A DNA stretch of 64,000 nucleotides from Beta vulgaris subsp. vulgaris. Lineage: Eukaryota > Streptophyta > Magnoliopsida > Caryophyllales > Amaranthaceae. Location: contig NC_079209.1 of assembly GCF_026745355.1 (NCBI RefSeq), positions 46,696,880 to 46,760,879 of the forward strand. The letters run 5' to 3'. A program made the translations under genes and the position numbers. Numbering within the stretch: position 1 is the stretch's first letter; every line of letters begins with the position of its first letter. The notes beneath the pieces were generated by a model. That model saw only the letters and a list, made by a program, of their open reading frames with translations, searched no databases and was not told the DNA's origin. Below, piece by piece: positions 23,057 to 34,620 of this stretch.

Positions 23057-24678
23057 CACTAGTAGAATAATTGCTTATTGCTACGATGATATTGCTGCGA
23101 TTTTACCCATACGCAGCAATATATTACATAAAAAGAAAAGGATAAATATAAAATAACCATATTGCTGCGGTTTCGATCGAAAACCGCAGCAATATAGTTT
23201 CAACAGAATTTTTTTGACTATTTGACCAAATATATTGATGAGGTTTCTGGCAAATACCGCAGCAATATATTAAAATAATATTTTTTTAATATTATTTTAA
23301 TATATTTCTACGTTCTTTTCAGAAACCGCAGCAATATATCCTTAAAAAATATTTAAAGATGTTAGGGTTTTTTCATCCTCCCTCCTCTCTCAACTCACGC
23401 CTCTCCTCCCTCCTCTCTCAACTCACGCCCCTCTCTCCTCTCTTCTCTCTCCTCTCTCCTCTCTCCTCTCTCCTCTCTCCCTCTTCTCTCCTCTCTCAAT
23501 TCACACCTCTTTCCTCTCTCTATTGAAATTTTGCAGAACTTCGAACCCTACAAACTCGTTCGTCCTTCAATTGAAATTTTTTCATGTGAAGCGCCATCAT
23601 TCGTCAGCCAATCACACTTCGAATCCTGTCAAACTCGTTCGTCCTTCGTTCTTATCAGAATTTGAAGCGCCATCATTTGTTCGTTCGTCGTTCATCTTCG
23701 TCGGCCTTCGTTCTTTCATTCATCTTCATCGACCTTAGTTCGTTCGTTCATCTTCGTCGACCTTCGTTCGTTCATCTTCGTCGACCTTCGTTCGTTCTTT
23801 CATCTTTGTTCTTCGGTCGTTTGGCCGTTCATCCATTCATCTTCGTTCGTTCCTTCGATCTGTTTTGTTCCTTTTTTTCCTTTTATTTCGTTTCCTTTTT
23901 TGTTTTTTTCCCTTTTTTTAAGATCTGTAAGATCTGTATGTAGATTTTTGGTTTTAGGATTTTTGTTTTTGATTTTTTTCGTTTTCTAGGTATGTATGTA
24001 GATTTTTTGTTTTAGGTTTTTTTTTTGATTTTTTTTTGTTTTTTTAGATCAGTTTCTTATTTTTTTTCTAATATATTTTTTATTTTTATTATATTTTTTT
24101 GTAATTAGTCAGTTAGTTGTAACAGTTGTTTTTTTATGTTTGCTTTTTCATTTCAGATTTGCTGTTTTTTTTTTGTATTATACTTTTGATTTTTTTTATA
24201 CTTTACCTTAAATATATTGTAATAATATATTTTGATTTGTACTTTTTATATTTTTGAATTTTGTATAATAATTTTATGTCATTAGTTTCAATCAGTAGTG
24301 TTTTATTTTCTTTTAGCCTTTTTGTCTTTCAAATTTGATGAAAAAATGCAAAAATAAAAAATTTCTCTGTACCAGTACCTATTGCTGCGGTTTTTCCAAG
24401 AAACTGGAGCAATGTGGCTATTTTTTATTATTAGATACAGCATATTGCTGTGGTTTCTTCTAGAAACCGCAGCAATATGCTTTATAAATCTAATATAAAA
24501 TAAATATATTGCTGCGATTTTACCTAGAAAACGCATCAATATATTCAAATATTGCTACAGTTTTAAACCGCAACAATATATTAATTACCTATTGCTGCCC
24601 CCCTTAATTGATGTGCGGCCAAAACTGCCACAATAGGCCACTTAAGGATCGCGGCAATAAGCATTTATTCTACTAGTG
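23057..24678. mobile_element. Non-autonomous CACTA element 1
   Basis: Starts cactagtagaataattg and ends tttattctactagtg. Flanking triplets aag and aaa form an imperfect 3-bp duplication. Both ends carry arrays of attgctgcggttt and its complement, the same family as the element ending at 5832. The interior has a CT-rich leader (about 23385-23520), a ttcgttcgt-rich stretch (about 23560-23850) and T-rich DNA, but no transposase. Confidence 0.92.
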
Positions 24679-24742
24679 AAAACTATCACTCTCACTCTGC
24701 TTGGTTTCTTGATTAGCTATCACCTGAGTAATGTTTTCAATT

Positions 24743-26176
24743 ATCCACTAGTGGAAAAATGAAGAAGGGCTGCGCTAAAAAAGGCATGTAGGGCTGCGCT
24801 TTTTGACAGCAGCCCTTTCAGTAGCAGCCCTTCACTTTTTAAGTAGGGCTGCGCTAGAAAAGCGCAGCCCTTAAGCTAGAAGGGCTGCGCTAGTTAGGAA
24901 AAAGCGCAGCCCTTCTAGTCCAGAAGGGCTGCGCTAGTTAAGAAAAAGCGCAGCCCTTCTGGGCTAAAGGGCTGCGCTTTTTCCTAACTAGCGCAGCCCT
25001 TCCTACCAAAAAAAAAAAAAAATAAAATAAAAAATTTTGTCATTTTTTTACTCATAATCTCACATTTTCTGAAATTAAACAGAAGAGAAGAGAAACGAAA
25101 CGAAACGAAAATACTAAACCCAAAACAATAAAAAGAATGAAACGAAAATGAAAAAAAGGAACAAAAACTAATATACAAAGAGAAGTATACAATAAGTATA
25201 CAAGAACATTAATCAAAACAAAGATGAAAATACAAGAAATTATATAGAAAGAGAAGTATACAAGAACATTAATCAAAATAAACAAAGAGAAGCATACAAG
25301 AATAACATTAATCAAAATAAACAAAGAAAAGTATACAAGAACATTAATCAAAACAAAGAGAATTATACAAGAACATTAATGAAAGTATATAAACAAAGAG
25401 AAGTATACAAGAACAAGAACATTAATCAAAACATATAAACAAAGAGAAGTATACAAGAACATTATAGATCTGAAAATACAAGAACTACAACCTAATAATG
25501 TTTAAATACATAAAACAAAACCCAAATACATAATTTAAGGAAAAAAAAAATTTCAGAAAAACTTAAAATGGCTATTTGGAGGCTTAAACGAACTCGGATG
25601 GCTTAAAAAGCCTAAACGTCACAATAGGCAATAGGACTCCGTCGCCATGTTTAGTGCAAATCATTTCAAGGTTTTTGTCGCAAATGTTTATGGGAGATTT
25701 TGAGAGAGAAGAGAGGATGAGAGAGAAGAGAGGATGAGAGAGAAGGAGGAAAGGAATAATGAGGGACGTGAGAGAGGAGAGAGAATGAGAGATAATATAT
25801 TTGACGAATCCCGCTCAATATTTCAAAGCCCGCGATTCCGAAATTTCAAATTTTTTCAGGAAGGGCTGCGCTTTTTTAAAAAAGCGCAGCCCTACTAAGC
25901 AGAAGGGCTGCGCTTTTTAAAAAAGCGCAGCCCTTCACTTAGTAGGGCTGCGCTTTTTTAAAAGCGCAGCCCTTCTTACCTACAGAAGGGTTGCGCTTAT
26001 TTAAAAAAGCGCAGCCCTACTAGTGAAGGGCTGCGCTTTTTTAAATAAGCGCAGCCCTTCTGCTTAGTAGGGCTGCGCTTTTTTAAATAAGCGCAGCCCT
26101 TCACTAGTAGGGTTGCGCTTTTACGAAAAGCGCAGCCCTTCCTGCGCAGCCCTTTATGTTTTTTCCTCTAGTGATC
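24743..26176. mobile_element. Non-autonomous CACTA element 2
   Basis: The element proper is 24746-26173: cactagtggaaaaatg ... ttttttcctctagtg with a perfect 3-bp duplication atc. The subterminal arrays are different from element 1: agggctgcgctttttt and aaaaagcgcagccctt in both orientations (about 24760-25010 and 25860-26150). These form many hairpins of 20-40 bp. No transposase inside. Confidence 0.95.
25160..25470. repeat. Degenerate tandem repeat inside CACTA element 2
   Basis: Repeats of about 30-35 bp built on acaaagagaagtatacaag and aacattaatcaaa, with variable spacing. Confidence 0.75.
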
Positions 26177-26229
26177 TTTCCTAGCCTCCTAACCATAAAA
26201 CTTATACTCCTTCTCCTTATTTCTTCCAT

Positions 26230-27150
26230 TCTGCTAGAAATAAGGGTGTTTGAGGATAAATATCAACTAACATTCATAGTATTATTGTATAACTACCAAA
26301 TAATACAATAAACATGTAAGTATAACTAGTTCAAAACATAGCAGTCACATACTTCATATATCATGGTCAAATATTGCGCCTTATACATAGCAACTACTAG
26401 AACATTTGACTATATCAAAATATTTTCAAGACAACTAGGCCACTTTATGGCCAGCACAACACTATATATGTCTACAATTACTGGAGATTTCAAGCTCTTG
26501 GTAGTATACCCCAATATATTCTCCAACTTGTCGATGGCCATATAATCAGATTGGTTTGGGTACTCTCGAGAGGTAAAAGAAAATACACATAACACTACTA
26601 ATTTGCTATTCAAAGCAACACGACTTCTTTTTCCAAACATAGGGAATAACATAAACTCTTTCCTCTACTTCCAACAACAATCATATAATATCAAGAAGAA
26701 CTTAAATATTACAAGAACTAACATCATAAGAGTAATACTAATATATGATAAGTAAATATGGTCGAGGATTTATACTAGATGCACCACTATGGCTTAAAAT
26801 ATTTATTTCAAAAACTTTAAAGTGTACTTGATTTCAATATATAGAATAGCCAAGATGATTATAGCTCACATGTAAGGAAGTTATCCACAATGTTGGGGAG
26901 AGCCTTCCTAATCCTAGATAGAGCTTGTCACCCCAACATATCTACATCCTTCATCTTTTCAATAAAAAAAATGTATACCTTTTTGTGGCGCTAACAAGAT
27001 GAATATATACAAAATTGTCAAAAAAGAAAACAATTAAGCTTAACAGCAACAATGCATAATGCAAATGTGAAACTCTATATACCCATTAACCCATCTTATG
27101 TCTACCCATCAATTTTAATGTTAAACTTTTATCTTTTCTCAACCTGAAAA
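26230..27150 (-). other. Gypsy 5' untranslated leader
   Basis: AT-rich, no conserved domain. It lies between the gag start (26229, minus) and the primer-binding site next to LTR B, so by position it is the leader of that element. Confidence 0.55.
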
Positions 27151-27151
27151 A

Positions 27152-27163
27152 CTGAAACCACTT
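27152..27163 (-). promoter_or_regulatory. Putative primer-binding site of the Gypsy element
   Basis: On the minus strand, aagtggtttcagt directly follows the inner edge of LTR B. tggtttcag resembles the initiator-methionine tRNA primer site (tggtatcag). This fixes the 5' LTR as copy B and the transcription direction as minus. Confidence 0.55.
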
Positions 27164-27907
27164 TGTAACACCCCCAAGTTACTAACTTTTAAATAAATAA
27201 TTTAGTAAATAATATTTGAGTAATTTCGGAGTATTATCGCCACGTGACTAACACATTTTCAGTAACCAACTAGTAACTAAGTAAATGAATTGCAGCGGAA
27301 TACTTTAACCAAAAATAATAAACTTCTATATTAATAAAAGTGAATATTGTCTCAAACTGATCAAAATAAATAAAAACACCCTAATCTAGGTGAAGATTCC
27401 CTTCCTATTATGCTCGCATGCACATCCAAAATTCACCTGCACAATTTCTTACTAAAAGGTAAATAGGGAAAAGCCAAATAGGAAAAAGGAAATACGCATC
27501 AGTATAAAACTAAGTACGAAATGTACTAGATAAGTAACATATTTCATAACCATTTATATTTCGAAAACTCCCTCACTAATAATTCAAGAATAACCATTTA
27601 AGAATAAACTCTTTCCAAACACTTTAACTAATGATTCAGGAATAACCATTGAGAACAAACTCATTCCAAATAACTTGGATTAAAAATAATCTTGAAAACA
27701 TTTCCTCTTCTTATGTCCCCTTCCTTTTCCTAAGTGTGCACCCCCCCCCCCCAAGCTAGTATCCCATCATGGATCTATATCAAGGGGTAACAATTATTGC
27801 CAACAAGTGGACTTTGAAGCATGAACCATTCTTGATATTAATCAAACGGTAACAATAATAATATGACTTGTAAGTCATGAATAAACCCTTCTTGATATAA
27901 ATCAAGC

Positions 27908-27953
<46 letters not shown>

Positions 27954-28952
27954 TGACGTGGAAGTCGTGAATAAACCTCCTTTTTTAGTAAATAACTTTT
28001 TGAACATTCAAAGTTCATAAAAACCAATCAACCTTTCCTTGTAAAAAATAATTTAATTTCCAAAAAGGATAAGAAAACTTTTATATAAACTTGATTGATA
28101 AAATCATTCCTTCTTTTCACCTCTAAGACTGAATAATAAAAAATTGTAGTCATTTCAAACTAAATTTTCAAACCAGCAATCCAATCATTAAATCAATAAA
28201 CAAATTTACCACATAAAACCACATTCGAAAGATCTAGCTACATAACGTACCTCGATCTTGCACAAAGAGTATACTAGTATGTTTACTTTTTCTTATGCTT
28301 GAGTTTTCTCATAACCAACCAATAAGTAACTCATCACATGAACTTAAATTAATCATAAATTAAAACATGAATGACCTATTATGAGCATAATATTTTTGAG
28401 TAAGAAACATGAAAATCTTTTTCTTAACCCAAAGAAAGTTGGAACTTGAATAAGTAATGTAAAACTAGAATAGATTAAGAAGAGAATGAAGAACCTTAAA
28501 GTAAGAGAGTATGGATTCTTCAATGTTTTTGTGTGGAAAAGATGAATTAAGGTATGGGGTATTTATAGGAGTAGGATAGGTAGTACTTAATTTCAAAAAT
28601 TAAATAGTCTGTAACTTTCACCATAAATTAGGAGATTAAACCAAGATTTGTAACCCCCATCATAAATTTGGAAGTTTTAGGAAACCAACCCCCCCCCCCC
28701 TCCCATTTAGTACAATCATGTCAAAATAAATGGCTTAATAATTTATTTATTTTGCAAAATTTATTTCCAAACTTTTTTTTGTTTGAAAACTTATTTGATA
28801 AAATTTTAACTATGATTTAAAATCAAAAGCTTGACAAATCCAAACTTAATGCCATCTCCCGCCAAAAAAAAATTAAAACAAGTGAAATTACTAAAATACC
28901 CTTTTCTTAAAATATTTATTTTAGAAAATAAATAGATACATGGGGTATTGCA
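27164..28952 (-). mobile_element. Gypsy LTR, copy B (5' LTR)
   Basis: tgtaacaccccc...ggggtattgca, 1789 bp, homologous to copy A over its length. A minus-strand TATA-like tataaataccccat sits near 28560. Microsatellites have grown inside: C run 27739-27752, (AAT)n 27909-27951, C run 28687-28700. The right flank aacg is PIF1 sequence, equal to the last four bases before LTR A. Confidence 0.88.
27909..27951. repeat. (AAT)n microsatellite
   Basis: About 14 AAT units inside LTR B; LTR A has only three or four at the same place, so it expanded after the copies separated. Confidence 0.95.
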
Positions 28953-29680
28953 AACGTTGGAGAGTCGAGTGATGGAACAGGTGTCATTGATATTAGTGAT
29001 GATATTTGTATTGATGGAGGAAAATACCCTATTTCTGCAATTGTACAAAGCACATATCCTTGCCTTACAAATCATCTATGGGAAGCAAAGTACTTTCAAG
29101 AAAGAGCTATTCTTGCTCCGACAAATGAGGTAGTTGAGACAGTTAATGATCATGTATTGTCTACCATCCCCGAAAAGGAAAAAGAATACTTTAGTTCAAA
29201 TGCAATTAGCAAAGAAGAAAGGAACTTTGTTGAGATCCATGAACTTTATTCAACTGAATTCCTCAATGCAATAAAATGAATTCTGCTTACCAAATCACAG
29301 TATAAGGTTGAAGGTTGGTGCACTGATCATGCTTCTTAGAAATATTGATTAGGCAACATGATTGTGTAATGGCACAAATTAGTTGTCAGACATTTAGGCG
29401 ATATCGTTTCATTGAGGCTATCATCGTCATATCCGGCAGTAATGTCGATGAGAAAATGTTCATCCCAAGAATGGCACTCACACAATCTGATTCAACGAAA
29501 TTTCCAATCAAATTTCAAAAAAGACAATTTCCTTTAATGGTGTGTTTTACTATGATTATAAATAAAAGTCAGGGACAATCTTTAAAGCATGTAGGTTTGT
29601 ATCTTTCAAGACTTGTTTTCAACCATGTTCAATTCTATGTTGCAGTTTCTAGGGTGACGAGTAAAAAAAGGACTTAAAAT
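28953..29680 (+). pseudogene. Helitron PIF1-like helicase, fragment 2, copy B
   Basis: Starts acgttggagag, directly continuing the codon where fragment 1 stops. Frames give DISDDICIDGGKYPISAI, YFQERAILAPTNEVVE, STEFLNAIK and, after frame changes, a frame at 29345-29677. That frame holds [37 protein letters not shown] and [11 protein letters not shown]. These are the last helicase motifs (V and VI) of Helitron PIF1, so the C-terminus is present. Several stops and frameshifts make it non-functional. With fragment 1 it supports an old autonomous Helitron here. Confidence 0.9.
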
Positions 29681-29898
29681 TCTCATTCATTTATAAAGAA
29701 AATAATGTATGTACAACTACAACCAATGTAGTCTATAAAGAAATTTTTCAAAACATATAAGTTGTAATACATTCAATTATACGATTTACAATTTAATGAA
29801 TTTGAAGTTATTTACAGTCTATTGATCTTTATTCAACTACTATTGTAATGTTCACTTAAAAAAGAATACATAATTAGTTTGTCAACTTTCCGTGCATC
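29681..29898. other. Probable Helitron 3' flank
   Basis: AT-rich, no gene. I could not find a clear hairpin plus CTAG terminus before the SINE. Confidence 0.35.
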
Positions 29899-30062
29899 AT
29901 GTAGGGGTTAAGAGGAGCAGTAAGTGATAGCCTAGTGATATTGACATTACTTCCGATCCTAGAGGTCGTCAAGGGATCGAGTCTCACCCCTTGCAACGAG
30001 GGATCCCCAATTTCCCCCCTTCTTTACAAGGGACTTCATCTTACCTTTAAAAAAAATGTAGG
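29899..30062 (+). mobile_element. tRNA-derived SINE
   Basis: Element 29906-30055 with a 7-bp duplication atgtagg on both sides (29899-29905, 30056-30062). It has an A-box-like tagcctagtgat (about 29928), a B-box-like ggatcgagtctcacc (about 29974) and a short A-rich tail. Confidence 0.75.
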
Positions 30063-30965
30063 AATCAAGAGACTAATATATACATACAGACAAAAGAATA
30101 AGCAAATTTCTTCAAGTTTGGAAAATTCAGATCACATGAAAACAAGCAAGTCTTTTTGACGTAAGTAAACACGAAAATATAATAATATCTTCAAAGCAAG
30201 AGCTTTCATAGCAAACATAGAGTATGAGTATGTGGTAACTACTACTCTACTTTATTAACTGATTGTATCCTGACGTGTAATGAAAATTATATTTGTGGTA
30301 ATGGTAGAATTAAAAAACTGAAGTTGTCCTTGACTTCGTCCCACTTGATGATGAACTGTATAATCTATTTCGCGTCAAGACTTATGTGGCAATATTAACA
30401 AACTAAAGTCCTGATGAATTATTGCACCAACGAAAATACAATGATAATTCTAATTCTTCTTTAAAGGGAAATGATATTGCACCAACGAAAATAAAATGAT
30501 ATAATTCTAATTATTCTTTAAATAGAAATGATAGGTCTACTTGATAACGGCAATTGGCAAGTATCAAATGCGACGGGGAAGTCTTGCTATGAATCTATAA
30601 TGTCCTCTTGAAGCACCTAAATTTAGATATATTTAAGATTTTTTTCTGCTTATATTTGTTTTTGTAGGAGTTAGGACTATTTTTGTTCATTTGAAGCTTA
30701 CAGACGAATAAAATGGACCAAACACCTACCACTAAACATATGATTAAAATATCGAGGACCTTTTACAACTAGGATACACATAGTTGTTGTTACGACTGAT
30801 GCGGAAGCATAATAGAAAGAAATAGTATAAACAAATCTAAGGAACGAAAAATTTAGAGTAATGACAAATACAAATTTAACGTGGAAAACCTATTTCTTAC
30901 TTGTAAAAGAAAAACCATCAAATGTTTCATTAAAACTACAAAGAATATCAGCAAAACCCTAAAAG
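30063..30965. repeat. Duplicated segment, copy B (uninterrupted)
   Basis: Same sequence as 7946-8219 + 10041-10354 + 16370-16525 but without the MULE, hAT-like and LINE insertions. It contains a local duplication (gcaccaacgaaaata twice, about 30424 and 30479). The nature of the segment is unknown; no coding frame is conserved between the copies. Confidence 0.85.
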
Positions 30966-31770
30966 AATATTGGATATATGCTTATTTATGAAAAGCTTTA
31001 ATTTTAGTGTTGATTTTAAAAAAAACTAATAATTAAGTTTCCTTGCTTACATTTGATCTAAGTGTATCGCTTGCTTCAACCCGCCTAACCACTATCATAT
31101 TGAAATGAACCCTTATGTACTCATGGACATGTTGTCATTATCTTAATATTAACTTGCTCATTTTCCCCTAAAAAAATTGCCTTTTTTTATTATTGTGCCC
31201 ATCGTTTACTCTTGTTTACTTTATTTTAAGAAAGCACCTTACTCATAAGTAATGGATTGAATAAATTAAAGGTAATTTTGATCACTTTGAAAAATAAATA
31301 AGGTGTTACAGATGAATATTTATCTATAAATAATTCATTTCTTCACATTCATTGGACCTCATATGCCTAAAAAAATCCGATTCAACCATCAATACTATAG
31401 GGCTAGTTGTAGATTTTGCGACCTCAAACTCCTAATTTCCTTCATGTATTAACAACACGTTATATGTGATGTCCATATTCACCTCTATTTGTAGACTAAT
31501 TGATTAACAAGAGACAAAAAAAAAAATGAGCCTAAGGCATAAACATTTCCATTTAGTTAACAATGACTAAATAGTTATAAGATAAAAATTCATCTAATTG
31601 AGGGGGTACGATTATGATCAAATTAAGAGCCTTGAAATAAGGCGAGGAGTGGCTATTCAACTACCAATTGACACTAAAATTTGAAAGGATTTTTCAATAT
31701 ACTATTCCGCAAAACATATAAAGAGAAACATTTATAATCAAGAAATATGACTGCGGCTTATTTAATGCTT
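30966..31770. other. Unassigned AT-rich spacer
   Basis: Both strands lack a recognisable frame or terminal repeat. Confidence 0.4.
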
Positions 31771-31790
31771 CTCAAATTAATTAGTTTAAT

Positions 31791-33781
31791 TTTTTTTTGT
31801 TATCAACCCTCTCTTTTTTTTTAGGGGAAAACCCAAAGAGGGTTACTCGATGAAATCAGAACAAGCAATATTCAAAACGCTATCTGGAACATCATCCTCA
31901 CAACTACGCCAACCAAGGTCAATCGGCTGAAAATCGGTTAAATAGTGAGCAACTTTGTTGCCGGAGCGCTTTACAAAAGACCAAACAATGGAGCTAAAGC
32001 TAGCAGACAAGGCAATAATATCATCAATAACAAGATAAAACTCACTAGAACCTACGACACCACTCCTAAGAGCTTGTGTAACTGCGAGACAATCTCTTTC
32101 CAGCAACAACTTCGAGCCTCCTAATTTGATTCCCCACTGCACTCCTGCTAGGACCGGTTTAGCTTTAGCAACTTGGACCGCCCAACATACCCCTTGCTGC
32201 ACTGTGGCACAGCCCATCACTGCCCCGGTTTCATCCCTGCACACCAATGCTAACCTAGTACCCCACCCAATTTTCCCGCATCAACATTAATTTTTAACCA
32301 TCCATCCTCTTGATTCACCCACGTTGTTGGATGCCCAGTCCCCCGTTGTATCACGCCCCACACACGATCATACTACGCCTCTTTCACATCCTTTACCATC
32401 TCCAGGCCATAAACTAGGATACTCTCCGGCGCACCACACTCTCCTTCCATCACCAGCCAGCACCGTGCGTGCCCCCCATCTCACCCAACTAAGCGTGAGG
32501 AAAACAGCCACATCCTCCTCCAATATTTTTAAATAACAACCCCACCATTCCACTAAGCTCCCATACCCATCAGGAATCGAACTAGCTGGTGAGCTCATGT
32601 CCCAAACGCTTCGCGCCAAGCCGCAACTATGTAAAGCATGTAGGCCATTTTTTCAGCTTCCCCACACACTCCACAATGTTCCCCAATTGCTGGAAAACGG
32701 ACATGGAGACCACACTTGGTCGGAAGAGCCTCCATACAAGCTCTCCAGGCGAAGAGCTTTACCCTCGGTAAAACAGCAACCCCCCCATATGATGCGCCAC
32801 AAATCTGAAGCTGCCGACGAAGCCTCCACATCCATTATCCTCTCATCATGCACCAAAGCTTTATAAGTGGAATGAACCGAATAATTTCCATCTTTTTCTA
32901 AGTCCCAGCACAACTTGTCTTCCGACAATCTACAACTCAATGGGATACTCAATACTCTCTTAACCTCAAACGGAAAAAATAGTTGATTAACAAAGGTCAA
33001 CCTTCCACTCCTTACTAATTGGATCAATTAAAACTTTCACCTCCACCTCCACCTCCAAATTAGCATCTCCTCTAGGTGAAATTATTTTCCTAGTCTGCAT
33101 ACCCAGGAGCCAAGGGTCCTTCCAATACTTGATAGCCTCACCATGCCCAACTGTCCACCTCATTCCCCTTCTAAGCACCCATCTCGCCTCCTAAATACCC
33201 CTCCAAGTATACCTCGGGTTCACACCCAACTCCGCTTTCAAGAAAGAAGTATTAGGAAAATATCTAGCCATGAATATTTGAGCAATCAAACTACTCGCAT
33301 TCATCACTACGCGCTATGCTTGTTTTCCTAAATACGCCCAATTGAAGAACTTCATATCTTGAAAACCCAAACCTCCCTCCCGTTTCTCTCTGCACAACTT
33401 TCTCTACGTAACCCAATTAATCTTTCTTTCAGCTTTTTTTTTTACCCTACCAAAACTGAGAAGTAAGAGAACGAATTTCATCAAAAAAAGAGGACGAAAA
33501 CTTAAAGACACTCATCGCGTAGGTAGGGAGAGATTGGGCCACAGCCTTTATCATGACCTCCCTTCCAGCTTTAGATAGCACCATCCCCTTCCATTCTTGT
33601 GAAGCGTCATCCAAATCTTCTCCTTAACCCCTCTAGTTATCACTTTTTTGGATCGACCCACCGTACCACCGTAAGCAAACCTATGTAACGACCATGAATA
33701 TCAACCTCCTGAACACCAAGTAGATTTGAGATAGCCTCCCTACGAGAGGAAGGAACCCCCTTACTGGAAGTGTTGGTTAAT
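31791..33781 (-). pseudogene. LINE 3' part: RT end, zf-RVT, RNase H (sense on minus)
   Basis: Minus strand from 33781: REAISNLLGVQEVDIHGRYI and KVI..., then a thumb/zf-RVT region with GGLGFQDMKFFNWA, GHGEAIKYWKDPWLLG and VKLFAWRACMEALPTKCGL. RNase H follows at 32247-31843 (KLLLERDCLAVTQALRSG, VAHYLTDF). Two A-rich stretches, seen as T runs at 31791-31799 and 31813-31823, are the tail. Stops and frameshifts occur throughout. This is the downstream half of an ORF2 whose upstream half lies inverted at 33782-34394. Confidence 0.9.
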
Positions 33782-34173
33782 AGGCTGAAAACTTTTCTTG
33801 ATCAAATTGTTTCTGTCAATTAGAGTGCTTTCACCTGATTACAGACAACGTTTTGGTTGGTTTTGAGTTGTTTCACCATATGAAGCAAAACAAAAGTATG
33901 ACAGGTTTTATGGCTTTGAAGCTCGACATGTCTAAAGCCTATGACAGGATTGAGTAGGATTTCTTGGATACGGCTTTGGTGAGGTTTGGTTTTGACACGA
34001 GTTGGATTAGTAGGGTGATGGAGTGTGTGCGGACTGTGTCCTTTGCAGTGCTGATTAATGGGAAGCCTTCAGCTGAGTTTGTTCCATATAGAGGATTACG
34101 ACAGGGTGATCCCATATCTCCATATCTTTTTATCCTGTGTGCTGAAATTTTTTCCCACGTGTTGAGAAGAGCT

Positions 34174-34217
<44 letters not shown>

Positions 34218-34394
34218 AAGGGTATCAAATTAGCTCCTACAGCGCCTTCTGTTAATCATTTGTTGTTTGCTGATGACTGTATCATTTTTTCCAAAGCTTC
34301 TTTGCAGGATTCGGAGGCTATTCAACACACTCTCTGGCCTCTATGAGTTGTCTTCTAGTCAGAAGGTGAACTTTGACAAAACTCTCTCTCTTTG
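33782..34394 (+). pseudogene. LINE 5' part: RT palm, inverted relative to the 3' part
   Basis: Plus strand: NRLKTFLDQIVSV, then MALKLDMSKAYDRIE (followed by TAG where tryptophan is usual), then FLDTALVRFGF and GLRQGDPISPYLFILCAEIF. A GA microsatellite follows, then APSVNHLLFADDCIIFSKAS with the catalytic FADD, then SSSQKVNFDKT. It ends where the minus-strand part begins in the normal protein order. The orientation is opposite, as expected from twin priming. Confidence 0.9.
34173..34214. repeat. (GA)n microsatellite inside the RT frame
   Basis: About 18 GA units interrupt the RT between its QGDP and FADD motifs. Confidence 0.95.
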
Positions 34395-34425
34395 TTAATT
34401 AATAAATAATTCTTATTAGTTGTCA

Positions 34426-34620
34426 TCTATACAAATATATTAAAGGCGTGCAAAAGAAGCTTATGTGCCACGTGGCACTCTCCTCACATTTCCAATGCAA
34501 ATGTTTTATATCTATGTGTACTCCTCACTTTTAAAAATATGTGTAAGTGAAAGGTATTGAACACGTGATCTTTGAAACGAAAAGTAAGAGTTTAACCATC
34601 AATACATTATGACTTTGCTG
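34426..34620 (+). mobile_element. Helitron 5' end
   Basis: After an A, the sequence starts tctatacaaatatattaaag, followed by gccacgtggcactctcc. Two more copies of this start lie at 38148 and 38405. Helitrons begin with TC and insert between A and T. The matching CTAG end was not found nearby. Confidence 0.55.

Larger units (their letters stand above)
21305..26229 (-). pseudogene. Ty3/Gypsy (chromovirus-like) gag-protease-RT remnant
   Basis: Minus strand. Gag opens at 26229 (MEEIRRRSIS), is interrupted by two CACTA elements (24746-26173 and 23057-24678), and continues with DPVSLEIWIREFNKLFDAIM and VYYLRDNADLWWKQR. A stop at about 22691 follows. A degenerate zinc knuckle (GHRKYEC near 22255) and KGQVFVMN lead to the aspartic protease, where LFDSGACHSFIS carries the DSG motif (about 22030) and VVLGMDWL follows (about 21820). 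Then come HDVFPEEIQGVPPVRDFEFT, PPYRMAPAE and the first block of reverse transcriptase (IRPSSSPRGAPVLFVKK) up to about 21305. The rest of RT, RNase H and integrase are absent, replaced by unrelated sequence. In both CACTA insertions the gag frame stays in phase across the insert when one target duplication is discounted, so gag was open when they landed. Confidence 0.88.

Noticed and set aside
24746..26173. CRISPR-like regular repeats
   Set aside because: The repeats are inverted CACTA subterminal units with variable spacing in a plant genome; no spacers or cas genes.
27780..28007. 75-codon frame with a polytyrosine run
   Set aside because: Product of an (AAT)n microsatellite inside an LTR.
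32324..33331. Plus-strand frames of 60-90 codons
   Set aside because: Shadows of the minus-strand LINE ORF2.
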